Assembly: GCA_016808115.1 (NCBI GenBank)
Contig: JAEQBH010003959.1
Location: 62,001-126,000, forward strand
Reading direction: 5' to 3'
Length of the DNA: 64,000 bases
Source of the DNA: Tetrastigma voinierianum
Lineage: Eukaryota; Streptophyta; Magnoliopsida; Vitales; Vitaceae
In this document: positions 33,132-45,198 of the stretch, one piece after another
Numbering within the stretch: the first letter of the stretch is position 1
How the letters are laid out: each line of letters begins with the position of its first letter
Program-made: the position numbers and the translations under genes
Notes under the pieces: generated by a model
What the model was told of the DNA's origin: nothing
The model's input: only the letters and a program-made list of their open reading frames with translations
The model's database searches: none

Positions 33132-34650
33132 TAGAAGGTCATCATATCCGTCCCAACCTATAACTCCATCAGAAACATGCAGAGACCTGATCCTCTGCTC
33201 AATCTTATCGATATGGGCTTGGGTGCCATCAATAATCTGTGCAAGGCCACTACAAATTATGGTATGGTCTCAGTCTGATCATGTAGTACAAATACTCCAG
33301 CCCGTGGGGCTGACTGAATAGGTGGTGGTGGAGGTGGAGTTGTATAGTCCAGCAGGCTGGGTCTAGTTGCGGTGAAGGTGCACAGTCATGGGTGCTCCTC
33401 GCACCAAGAATGGTCTGGCCCCGGTGCTCCATTAACTCTATCCTAGTTCCAATATGGCATCCCGAAGAGATGCCATGGTATCTGTGAATCTCACGAACCG
33501 GGTCACAGTAGCTGGAGGGCATATCTCTATGATCTAATATCTACTCTAACTGACCATGTGAATATGATCCTTTGGCTTTCGGAAGTCCTGCAGTGGGATC
33601 TAGCTTGAACTCGGGATTGGTCCTGATCTAACGAAATCATGAGGAGAAAGAGGTAGTATGTGTGGGTTCCCAGTGACTATCAATCTACGAAATCAGGCTT
33701 CCCAGTAATGTATGACTAAAATCTCCCAGAATGAGCCGACATGTGATGTCGGCTAAGCGATATATGGCTTCCTGACAGCTGGTAGGGTTGACATGGTGAT
33801 ACATGAGGGTAATGTGGCTTAAAGGCGACAATGGGAAAGGCAGAGTCCTAAAGCTAGATGAGGTACAACAACGGGATAAGTAACCTAAGATCCCAGCTGC
33901 TCCAGTAGTAACACACTAGCCATGCATGTGTCCACGTGAGTCATTTCCAGGAGCTGTGCTTTCAGGTCTTTGTAGTTGCTTTCCAGGATATGTCTGTCTC
34001 CATGGTGCTCCCAAACATGATATAGCCCCTCTGCTAGACCGCAAACTCTAGCAAGCAGTGGGGAAGTGGAGCAATTTAGGGAATGACTCGACAGCTGGCA
34101 ATAGTGAGGAATAGTCGATTGAGACCAATGATTTGGAAATAAGGGGATACAAGCCGCCTGACCACTCAGCTGGCATCAAAGCTTCCAGTCGAGGCTTGAA
34201 ACTGGTGGAATGACTCACAAAAGCAGCTTTCAAACAATCAATGAGAGGCAAAGTCGATGGAGACTAGTGAGTTTGGAAATAAAGGGATCTGGCGCGACAC
34301 ACACAAGCCCTGAGCAGTAAGCTTGGTCATACGGGAGCGGGTAGCCATGTAGCGGGCGGTCAGCCGCGAGGAGAGCGAGCTATCATGAATTTACACAATC
34401 CAGCCACCTGGCGCGTCGAGCATATGGCTGCCAGGTACTAATGGGCGGCGAGCAAGCATCTTTGGGAATCCCGGCAGGGGGTGACACGCCTGAACTGAGC
34501 CGTGAGGGTGTGCGAATACGACCGGGCGGGGAGTGATCATGATCATTTATGTAGTCTAAGAGTGCTTTGATGATGAACCAGGGTGCCAGCCATATTAAAA
34601 CTCCTCAGGTGTAAGCTTGTCCCTCTTATGAAACCAGAGATTTTGTGTTC
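33132..34650 (-). other. Tat gag start and untranslated leader
   Basis: The first 150 bases continue gag coding in a shifted frame. About 33270-33900 holds weak coding remnants rich in His/Gln, as in the N-terminal region of Tat gag. From about 33900 to 34650 I see only leader. Two similar segments, each with a TTGGAAATAA core, lie near 34132 and 34273 (inexact repeats about 140 bp apart). Confidence 0.5.
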
Positions 34651-34671
34651 GATCCCCAGTGGAGTCGGCCA
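34651..34671 (-). promoter_or_regulatory. Tat primer-binding site (tRNA-Arg type)
   Basis: On the minus strand the site reads TGGCCGACTCCACTGGGGAT, next to the LTR. Apart from one inserted C it matches TGGCGACTCCACTGGGGA, the PBS I know for Ogre/Tat-lineage elements, reported as complementary to tRNA-Arg; the tRNA identity is from memory. It separates the LTR (34674 on) from the internal region by two bases. Confidence 0.8.
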
Positions 34672-34673
34672 TT

Positions 34674-37515
34674 TGTGGACCCTACCCAATCCACATGTTG
34701 GGGCGACTCGGTATTAATAGAAAAAGTGAGTTGATTTTCAAGATTTGGAAAATCCGTCCCTAGTGAGGAACGGTTTTGTTTGGAGTCACCACTTACTTTT
34801 TATTTTTATTTTTTTAAATTGGGGAAAATGATGTAAGGAAGCAAAAAACCCCTCATTTGACTCAAACTAGGAAAAACCGATCCATGAAAACTAGATTTTT
34901 GGGTTGAGAGGTGATTTTCTCGAGAAGGTTCCTCATGTGAGGTAGCACCTAGCTTTGGAACTTGGTCTCCTCTTAATGAATTAAGCATGGAGGCATATGG
35001 GTCAAAGATTTGTTAACCACCTAGGCTAGATAGACGACATGAATTACATAAACCTAGGAGGCATCCAGCTTGCCACATTGTCTCGACAAATTATAACAAA
35101 GAAGGCATACCTATAGTCCCTAGCCATCGCGGCTGTAGGGAAGGTTAGTCACACATTTCGAACTTCAGCAATCCTCAAAATTAAATATAGGAGCAAGGAA
35201 ACCGGGAGAAACCGCCCGCCGCCCTCTGAAGCTGCACTCATTATTGCTACAACGCGTGCGACTATACAAACATGTCTATTCATCTCGAAAGAATCGGGCT
35301 CGACAAAACACTAGACTACTAGTGCTCAACTAACACCCTTTTGACAGCATTGACTCACAATTCTTACTATAGATCAAATGGGACCACATTAACCTAAACT
35401 GAAATCCATTTTCGGACCACTAGAAACACTTATCCCCCCACATTGATCTAGAGTGAATGAGCTTTGACTCACAAGAACAAGCAGAACACAATTGAAGCTA
35501 AATCATTACTATCTTAAAAAAACCGACCAGTGGCTGATATGGTTTTCCCCAGCTTGGTTGAGCCAATTAGAAAAAATATTAAAATTTTGAGCATTCTTTA
35601 CAAATGAACCGAAAAAACAATGGTGTATGATTCCAACTCCGAATGAGTAAGAACCAACTGAAACAATACAATGTGTTTTCTAAAGCAGGTACGCCGATGA
35701 ACTGTTGAGCAGGTCCCCGAGCGAATGGATGAACCAAGCGAAACAATAAGTGTGTTTTCCCAAAATGGAAGCTTTAAGTAGAACATTGAACCTTCTCAGG
35801 TATAAAGAAGCGTGAAAGCCCAGTACCATTCAGATTCAAAGGAATGACACCCACACAAGCTGAGTCCCATAGTTATGATGATAATCTTTGAGCCTTAAAG
35901 GTCATGGGATAATCAAATGAAATATGCACGGAAGGCCGATGACGCCTTACCAAAGCTGAAATCTGTGTGGACCGTTGCATACAGAAACTAGCGTGGCAGG
36001 CCGACCCAATGAGATATCATTTTTATTGGGATTCAGAGCATAGGGAACAAGATATGAAATGGGGAGTGGGCAGGATCCAGGTCTTACCTGTTTCTTTCCT
36101 CTTCAGGTAAAAACAGCGCAGAGCCACCCGAGAGATGCTGGAATTTCCCACCTCAGGGCAGAGAAAACCTTTACAAACGGGAGTCTCTTCACATCTCATT
36201 TCTTCTATTTTTGTTTCCTGGCGCTGTCCTCACTTCCTCTTGTTTTAGCATTCAGGACTCCCAGTGGGACCTTTGTTCTTTGATCGAACTGCCTCCACAC
36301 ACAAAAACCGGAAAAATCCTTAAAAACGAGTCTCCCCCGGAAAAAGTGAAAAAGGTGTTGCTTTAGTTTTCCTTATTTTTATCTTGAGTTCAACCTAGCG
36401 ATTGAGCCCACTGGTGTTTCACTTCAGGCTTTTGGAAGAGATCCATTAGCCTATAAACCACACTCCCCAATAACTCTACTCATCAATTCCCCATGCAAGC
36501 TGACTCCCTTAGAAGTTTTAAACATACTTCAACTCAAGGATCCATACCAGATTCATGTTGGGTTGCAAATAACAGGCGAAACTAATGGATGAAGCCTGCA
36601 CCAGAGACCGATTTGGAGCTTATAGATTTGATCAGCCTTAGGATTTGTGCTCCCAAAATTACCAAAATGGTGTTCTACACACAAAATTGGCTCAGACCCA
36701 GGCCGGTTGAATCGGATGCCGTCGATCGACGGTTGAGAAAAATTTGGGGAGTACGACGATCTTGTGAGCCGGAATCAAAAAAGCCCGATTGTCGTATGAT
36801 TGAGTTTAGATGAGGATATATGATCAAAACAAACTCTGGGTTCTCAGGTCGAGACACAGCCGATAATGATTTTAATTCTGCAGGCATCTGCCGAGCCACG
36901 TTTGGCCAGGTTCCATTAATCAATGGGTTGTTAAAATTCGCATTTTTCAAATAATTCCTCGATGATTAAGAATCTAGAATGAACGGTGAGAGGATTTGAG
37001 GGTTCGGTTCTGAGGGATAGCGATCAAAGCTCAGCCCTATAAGTGCTGAATTGGGACATGCTTCAACCATAGTTACGCTAAATGAAACTTTGAGGACCGG
37101 TTGAGAGGGCCGGTTGGAAAAATTGAAATGTTATTGGAATATTCTTTGGAAGCGAAAAGTCTGTAAAAAACATGGTGCAAAATTTACAGAGTTCGGATGC
37201 TGAGGAGAGAATGTGATCGAGAAACAGGCTCGAGAAGGAGTGCTCAAATTAGGACATGCGCTATTAGATTCAGGTTCAATGAGGTTAAGGCCTCGGAGGC
37301 CACGCCTTTGGCAGCCTCTGTGGCACGATGAAAATAACTACATACGCAATCAATGTACCACACGCCTGACTTCCGCTTTTGAGCTCGAGATCGACTAAAC
37401 TACCTAAAGGACCACTATACCAGTGAGTTGCCAGCCATGAGGCGATAGGTGGAGAGTGTGACACCAGCTGGGATTAAATCTGAGTGTTGTGGGACAAATT
37501 GAAGAAGGTCTCTAC
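34674..37515 (-). repeat. Tat 5' LTR, about 2.84 kb
   Basis: It begins TGTGGACCCTACCC at 34674 beside the PBS and ends near GGTCTCTACG at 37515, where Athila gag sequence starts. It follows 8547-13200 throughout, except for the 1.8 kb nested LTR present only there. Compared with that copy it carries many small insertions and deletions. ORFs in it appear to be chance. Confidence 0.82.
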
Positions 37516-38190
37516 GATTGTCCTTCACTGAAAATACCTCAAGCGGCGAAAATTTGTGATATACACACGCGTAACGGGCGACCGAGGGCTGTATAAAAAT
37601 GCCGCCAGATGCGCATCCACTGGTCCAGCCCGCATGGGGACATTTCCTTGGCGCTATTCGCTTATATGTCCCGCGTTTGCCAGAAATTCTAAGATTTACG
37701 TGACATCACTTTGAGTAGCTGACGATCTATCTCATGCATGTTTGGCGGGGAAGGCGATACGCTTTGTCAAAAATTATGGACCAAATACTACCTTTGAACT
37801 TACTTGATGTGTTCGGGTGGTTTCAAGTTAATAATACTTGGTTCCCAAGCTTAGATATGCGAAAATAATAGTCTAAGTGTATGGCCTCCTTTGTTTTCCC
37901 ATTTCTATTTCTGCGGTTGTGCATACTTTCTGTACCAAGCTTTGTCAACGAGTGAGTGATGGGATCTTAGCTTGTTCTGAAGCGAATACGCGGAGTTGTA
38001 TGTTGGCTCCGCGACCCTGCCAGTTCGAATTATTAACGCGAATCGGAGAAGTGCGGAAGTAAACAGCTGTTGAAAGAAGCCCGGCATGATTATATGGTGT
38101 ATTGTCTGGCATCTGATCTCCCGGGTTGAAGACCACTATTGACGAGCATTATTATTTCCCCTGGCCCCATTCCACGCCTTGTGGTTCATT
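37516..38190 (-). pseudogene. Athila gag N-terminal half, second copy
   Basis: This is the eroded counterpart of 13206-13840. Shared landmarks include GGGGACATTTC (37635 and 13313) and GACGAGCATTATTATTTC (38138 and 13793). Little protein can be read because of many indels. It adjoins the Tat 5' LTR at 37515 exactly where the first copy adjoins the solo LTR at 13200. Confidence 0.65.
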
Positions 38191-38199
38191 CTCACTCTA

Positions 38200-40650
38200 T
38201 CAGTCGGGTTCCCCTACGCATTGCCTTTTCCCTTTTGATCCGAAACCTACATTAGCGAAGATACGAAGCGGATAGGGATATTACGATATTGCTGTCACTT
38301 TATCAAAATCATTTATCAAAAACAATTTGTTACATTTATTGGCATAAAGCCCTTTCAAATATCGGAAGAAGGAGTTTTAAAGGGTGAGCCTGATGGCGCA
38401 TTACATTTACAACATACAAAGAAATGGAGGATTGCTATAAAGGCATATCAAACCTTTTCAAAATGATTTACAAAATTAGATGTTTAGACTTCAAGTGTTT
38501 TTCTGAAAATATCAATGTTAAAAAAAAAATAGAGCGAATGCACTATATCGAGCATACTTACCAAATCTTTCTCTATGACTCGATGCATCTCTGACTTGCC
38601 TTTCGTTTCATATTCGATGATTTTCTTATGTAGAGCAACACTACATACTTTCTAACATTTCGCTGCTTAGTGGATTCTATACAATTCCATTCTTTGTTGT
38701 TTTACAGTTTAAGTGAAATCGCTCGATTTTACTTAACAAAACTTTCTGCCGTCTTTTGGATGATCAGTAACTTCAATACCAATACATATACTTATTTCGC
38801 CTTTGATCATTTATGGTTCATTGATCCATTCCAAATACCATACTTTCATATGCAATAAATCGACCCATAACGAATCATGCATTTCCGATGCTCTTCATTT
38901 CTATTTACAATCGTAACTTTCCAGTTCAATATGTCTAACAATCTCCAAAGTCAATTCAGTTCCCAGCCTTTGCTTAAGATTTAGCCTATGTTTTCGGTAC
39001 TCTGAGGATATCGAGATCATCGGCGTAGTCCGCATTGTGACTCTGAGGCCCAGTATAAAAACATTTGTTTATAACCACGGTTTGGTCCCAGCCAGTTTGC
39101 GGCGGATTATTAAAAATCTGGTCGCGAACAATAGATGCCTTATCCAACATTTGTTGATGCGAGTGACACATCAATCTGTGTGATTAATTCCTTGATCTTC
39201 TTCATTTACGACCCTTATTGGTATACCACAAATCTATCACTTAATGCGAAATAAATGAGTTAACTGTTCTTAAGGCGTTGAATCCTTTATGCAAAAATAC
39301 GGTACAATAGTACATTTGTATAAACGGGGTTCATTTCAATACTCATGCCATTTTCATGGCTGCAAGCATTTCGATCAATTGACATAAATCATTCAAAACA
39401 AATCAATATGCTTTCTTACATTTAAGAAACATTTAAATCTTGAAACTAAGAAGAATAGGAGGGCAAACCGTCTATCTCTTTCTTTTTGCCTTGCCTTGAT
39501 CTCGGTCCTGGGTTAAATTGATCCTAAGCCGGCCACTGTGAATCACACATCACATTTAGTAAACTAGCACTACCTCACATACTTGAATATTGCTTGGCTG
39601 AGCGAGTGATCTCTTTTCATTAGTTTATCCTTATTTGAGCCCCATTTAATCATTAACCAGGATTCTGGCAAACTGTCCCATTTCGGTGTCCCGAATACGA
39701 GGTGCTTGGAAAGCGGACACTAAAAAAGAATTCGCTGCTTTGTGAATAGTAACGCGCTCTGTGCAGTAACGTGCTATCTTGTGCGCGTCCCGAATTGCCA
39801 TTTTGGCACCTGGCACTCATTAACGGTATCTACGCCTTGGCACTGCGAGTGATTACACCTTGTGGCGATGGGTTCCACTGCGTTGCGGCATAGAATACGA
39901 TAATGCCCCGATTTTCGAGTTTTTGCACTTTTTAAGATTTTTTCTACCAAATCACCCAAAATTCCCCAAACAAAACGCAGGAATGGGTCCATTAACATCT
40001 ATTATCATCCTAAACCCGACCACTGGCAGAGAAAAAACCATTTGGATGGATTAGTGTTTCTAACGAACATCAAATACGACTTTCTGAGGTTTGGGGTTCA
40101 CATGCCTTGAATCTCTAACTCTTACCACAGCATCTTCTTCCTCATGAGTCTTGGAAACCACCCAAATGGGGATGATCTCAAAACCTTGATTTCTCCTCAA
40201 CCTTCGACGCTCTTCTTTCTGTCTCTCTCCTCCTCTCTTGCCTCAAAAGCGATTTTGCCCCGAAATGAGCCTTCTTTAGACCCACGTTTGGTCTTAATTC
40301 CCATTCCTTAAGCCTTTGTTGGCTTTTGCCATTAAATCCATTTTCCATTTTTCTCACTTAAAGTTTACTACTCTCCTTATTTGCACATTCACTTATCATT
40401 TATTTCATTAACATTAAAACATCATTTGACCCTTAGGTCCTCATTTTATTTGTATTTTCCTTTTTACACTTGGGTTATTTCAAGGGTTCAATCACTTAAT
40501 CACTTAGTATGTACAGAATTCAAATATATATCATTTACCAATTGACATTTGTTAAGCCTGACAATATAACATTTAACAAAATTTCGAAAAACCCCAGAGT
40601 TTGGTTCACCATAAGAATATATCATGGGGTATTATAAAAATTCTAGAATA
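38200..40650 (-). mobile_element. Solo-LTR-like insertion in the second Athila copy
   Basis: Similarity to the first copy stops near TTCATTCTC (38188-38196; first copy near 13830) and resumes near ATTCCTACGCCATGTTAATC (40670; first copy near 13853). The intervening 2.45 kb resembles 29835-32822, for instance CCTTATTGGTATACCA at 39211. No protein domain is present. The right end may be GGGGTATTA near 40633. No target duplication can be seen, so the ends are approximate. Confidence 0.65.
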
Positions 40651-42096
40651 TTTTTAGACATTATCTGGAATTCCTACGCCATGTTAATCAGGAATGGCAA
40701 TTATGTGCTCTAACACCCTTCTCTCTACCTCTACAAGAAATCTGTGCTAATTGCTCTGATTTAGATTTAGGATTAAAGGAGTGTAATTCCCTACTTTGCC
40801 TTGTTTTATTGCGTACAAGTATTGAAGCTACGAAACACCACAAAAGTCCTGATAAATTCTTTATTAGATAAAGAAAAAATAATAAAGAGAATTTACAGTA
40901 ATATCTAAGTAAATTATTGTCAATAATGATACTTGTTATGCAGAAACTCTGACACTTGACCCAAGAAACTTATTGGTGCGCTAACTACTACTATAAATCT
41001 ACCATTCACGCATAAATTTGCCAGATTGAGAGTTTAGCGGATTTAGTGATTAGTCATGGTTGTCCCAAAAGGAGTATGGGTGTCAACTACAGAACCAATT
41101 TACCTTAATATTATTTAGATCTATCAACATAAGGCTATAGATCCTCTAAGTAATTTACTAAAGACAACGAAGGTGCATTCTTTCCAATTAATTAAATATC
41201 TAGGGTTTTGACTTCGCGATCACGATTTGATGGATATTTATGGTGTCACAGTTATCACTTGCTTTTCGCGATGTGAGTTGATATTTTATATCATCGTCTT
41301 TCTCGAGCATTGAGCACCTATCACAATAGCGGGTTGTATTGCATCTTTGCCTCGAACCATACCAAGGCTAACCAGAGATGGTTACTAGAAAACCACTTTG
41401 TTACCACGTATGGAAATCAGCGTATCTCTGCTCTCTAATTGATTATCGATGTTTTATTCATGTCACTAAGGTTCACTCATCATACAAATTATAAAAACCC
41501 CAGCTTGAGCATACCGTATTGATAAAGTACAAACATAATTTCATATAAGTAAGACATTCCAATAATGCGAAGCCGTCTGAATATATAAATTCTGCTAATC
41601 CATCATTCAGGATTAGGGTTACATCAGCCTTATCCTAATGAGTTAATTCATAGTGATAAATAATACATCATGTTTGTAGAATCCCATAAGATTAAAATAA
41701 GAAAGAGCGGGAAGAGTAAATCGAAACAAAAGAAACTGTTCTAATCCGGGTCTTCGCCTTTTCTCCTCTTCACATCTATCACGTCGTCTCATACATTTTA
41801 TGATTTCGCTTTTATTCTAAAAATTTGGCAAATTGCTTTCGGTGGCGATCTGACGTTGGATAAGTGAAGACTTAATCAAACGTCGTGAAATAATATTTGC
41901 GACGATTAGGTAGGATTTGCATCCCTACATCTTCAAGTCACCAACAGTCTCCACTCCACCATTTTTACTGTAAAAATAGTAGATAAAACCAAATATTAGT
42001 TATGAAGCAAAAACACCACTTGTTTAAGTAAAAACTAGAGCAATGAAGCACCTGACACCAGTCTACTGTGGTGTTTGGACACTTCATTAACGGATG
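40651..42096 (-). repeat. Athila leader and 5' LTR, second copy
   Basis: This is the counterpart of 13850-15268. The leader is at 40740-40950 and the LTR at about 40971-42096. Shared blocks include TTATTTAGATCTATCAACAT (41111 and 14275). The tRNA-Asp PBS that the first copy has at 14114 is deleted or scrambled here (about 40945-40965). Confidence 0.8.
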
Positions 42097-42950
42097 AGCC
42101 CTATAACTATGGCTCAGACAATGGAGCATTTGTAAGCGACATATGGGACGAGGGGTGAAAACAGCTGTGAGATGGAAGAATTTCTTGTTAGAAGATATCA
42201 TCAATCCAAAACAAAGGTGCTAGGGACAAACCCCCTAGTCCAATCATAGTGGGTGGAAGTTCTTGTAAAATGACTACAATGGGCTCCGTGCCAGCCTCCT
42301 ATAAGTGCTTTGGGGGCCGTTCACTTGCCAAGATTGCCGAGGTGGGAGACCCAGGCACCCTACCATAGTAGTGGTGCTTACTTCTTCAACTATTATGCTC
42401 GGTTCGGTGGATTTGGTATTCTAGGTCGACTTAGACGTATTCCTTGGGGACTCCTCCTGCGTACTAGACCGACACACGCCTTGGGCGTGGCTGGCCTCCC
42501 ATGGCTCATTATACGATGGCATAAGCCCGGGATACGAAGCACACGGTGAGGCGAGAATAAAGACTTTCTGACCGTAAAAGGAATCTTTAAGCTCTATCTT
42601 TGTTTAGGAATTACCCAGAAGCTCTTTGTGTAGTCGCTTGACATCGAGCTTATAGAGGAAGCACATAGCCACCTTTGCTGAAGCTGGTGGTTTTCCTGTT
42701 ACAGCGATGGGTGCTTCCCAAAATCCTCCACCCGAGCCTGTTGAGGCACCAGTGCACAGGGACGACACGTTGCACTCTTTAGGCGGCCCGACTGACTTTG
42801 AATCACCTCACTCACCTTTGCTACATTAGGAACTGACACTGGCTGGTCCTTCGCCTTTATCAACTTGGGACCCCTCCCTCCACAGAGGGACATGGGACGA
42901 GTTAGGTATTTACTAGGCGTCACAATACTTTGTCATGTAGGCGTTGAAAA
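42097..42950 (-). pseudogene. Conserved flank ORF, second copy, without the TR-GAG insertion
   Basis: The sequence matches 15269-15652 up to about 42470 and then 22719-23170 from about 42485 on. It therefore preserves the empty site for the TR-GAG element. The LQELPPTMIGLGGLSLAPLF stretch is on the minus strand near 42195-42260. A 79-codon plus-strand frame at 42310-42549 overlaps but has no support. The protein is unrecognised. Confidence 0.6.
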
Positions 42951-45198
42951 CACTCATCTGAAATAGTAGCGGTCAATGACAAAAACAAATGGGACATGAA
43001 TGAGCACAGAAAGTAAAGGCAAAGGATTATCGAGGCTGCCATATGGAAGGTTTGATCCACTGAAAAGATGTTGGAAGCTTTCCTTCATCACCTCTTGTCG
43101 TGAGAGCGAGCACAGGGATGACCTCATCCCTGGGTCCTTTGAGGCAAAGCCCGTGAGCAGTGGGATCCTCACGAGGAGCCTTTAGGAAGGAGGGCGCTGG
43201 CTTCTCACGGGCGGGGCGGGTTCGAGGGCCGTTGTTGCAGCCCACTTTCCCCACCCATCGGGCGTGTGGGCACTGGGGGACGTGCCTCGCGGCCTTCCAC
43301 TATCTTTCACCTCTGAGAGGGGGATGGGGGAAAGATCGTGCTCCTCAGGTACCACCATAGGTACCTTGAGAGCGGGACTTTGTTCATCCGGAGATGTGGT
43401 GATAGCAGCCTGAGGTGCCTCTTGGGTAGCCTACCTCGGTCGAGGGATAAAGGATCTTCTCGGTATGGGGCGAACGCTGTGACCACTGCATGCCGCTTGG
43501 ACACCTTCGCATGGCTCCTGGGCCTCTTGTTGGGCACATGGGTCAAGTGGGGATGAGAGGCGTGAGCCGCGTCGTGTGACCATCTCTGCGGCTTCATTTG
43601 GGTTTGGGCTCGAATGCGTTTTCTTGAATGTTGTGGTTGAGAGGTGGCTCGAATAGTCTCCTAGCTGGGTCCCAATCCTGTAAGAGTGGGGTGTAGGAGC
43701 CTTTGGGACCGTGAACTCCTTGGACTAATTGACGCCTCGAGAAGGTTGGTTGGTGTAGGAGAAAGAGTCAGAGTCCGCACGGGCCCGGAGGCTCAAGAGC
43801 ACTGACTTCAAAGTTGAATTAGGGATAGACTGAATTGATAAACCCCAAACTACCTCGGCCTAAAGTACCTATGCATTAAATAATGGGTTAAAGAAGGGTT
43901 ACCCCCATTAAATGAAAACAACGAAATCCTTATGTATGACTATGCAGGATCATTTGTTCATTGAAAGCTCTCTGAAACACCAGGGTCCTAGCCCATATGC
44001 CTTGAATATCAACACATGAAAAACTATTCTTGCCCAGTGCCATGGAGTTTTGGCGCAACTCAGTTACATTGATTTGCATCATGACAAGATGCCTTTACGA
44101 GGTTGTGCTCTTGAAGGTGTGTGAACATAGAGCACACCTCCTCCGGAGACCCAGTCTCGCATAGCTTCCTGGCCCCAATGCGCTCACACCCAACAAAACA
44201 CAAATAATGTTCACGTGAATGTGGATAGGGTGAAGTTAGGTGAAGTGTAGGAGGCCCCGACCAGTGGGAGAGACCTGGCCACACTAATGTATTTTGGCCG
44301 TGAATGGGTTAGCACACCTCAGGATCCCCATCTGTGCAGCCACAGGCGGCCCCGAGGCCCCAAGGTTGAGAAAAGGACACTGAGACATGGTGTGGAAGAG
44401 GAGAATCTCTTCGCAAGAGCATTAACGGGCTTTCCTAATGAGTAACCCAGTGACACGGGTGGCTTAGGCTTGCAGAGAACACTCCCGGATGCCACGTATG
44501 AGGAAGAGACGTTTTTCGTCCGCGACTCCCACGTTGTCTCTCTGCCAGCCATCCTCTAAATTGCCTCCGTTATGAATCGTTTAAAACATGTCGACCAAGA
44601 AGGAGTAACTCATCCGTGATAGGGAGGGGGCTTCAAACAAAAATTTAAAAAAAAAAACCCATGAGGAAGAATCAACAATGGGGACACGAATGGTGAACCT
44701 TAAACGATAAAAGCAAAACAGGACCATTGATCTTCTCAGTTATAGTTGGGTTCTACACCTTGAAAAATGGTTGCGAGGATGGGGTTGTGGAAGGATACCA
44801 GAAGACCCGATTCAATAAACCCAGTAATAATGATGTGAGTGCGGAAACGAGAGATTGTGGCTCAACTCATTTGCCTATTCGATAACCTGAAGCGAAACTT
44901 CCCAAAGATGTTTTCAAGAATCGACCCCATCACCAAAATTTCACTTGAGTGTTATGTTGGGATATTCAAAAGCAACATTAAATGTACTAGTCATATTAGG
45001 CAACACACTAAGGGCATGATCGAATGCAGAGGCGACCTGTATTCAGGAACAAATGATGGATTTTTGCACCCTCGTGAACATCGAAGGAATACATTCACTT
45101 AAAATTCACAACTTCACAATGGCTTGGCTTGATCTTTAGGGGCTAGTAGAATGAGACATTTGTGGTTCATGTGATAGTCGTGTGTGGTATGACCACCA
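42951..45198. other. Unassigned, partly GC-rich region
   Basis: About 43000-44560 is clearly more GC-rich than its surroundings and has short overlapping frames on both strands. The minus frame at 43307-43597 (PNKRPRSHAKVSKRHAVVTA, basic) may continue the flank ORF upstream, since it is in the right direction and order. The minus frame at 44319-44552 and the plus frame at 44839-45102 show no family I know. A poly-A run lies at 44647-44657. I see no complete gene. Confidence 0.35.

Larger units (their letters stand above)
23291..37515 (-). mobile_element. Tat/Ogre-type Ty3/gypsy retrotransposon, degenerate
   Basis: On the minus strand the order is 5' LTR (37515-34674), PBS (34671-34651), gag, protease, RT, RNase H, integrase and a 3' non-coding end at 23.3-23.78 kb. 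The integrase and RT sequences are of the Tat lineage. No 3' LTR adjoins the left end; the only other copy of the LTR is the solo LTR at 8547-13200, separated by the duplicated Athila flank. A 2,988 bp solo LTR interrupts gag. All domains have frameshifts or stops. Confidence 0.85.

Noticed and set aside
34641..34672. TTCGATCCCCAGTGG resembling the T-arm of a tRNA gene
   Set aside because: It is the primer-binding site of the minus-strand Tat element, directly next to the LTR; no other tRNA arms are present upstream.
42310..43556. Plus-strand ORFs in the GC-rich stretch, possibly a host gene
   Set aside because: Frames are short and overlap on both strands, there is no start, splice or domain evidence, and the conserved copy indicates minus-strand coding.
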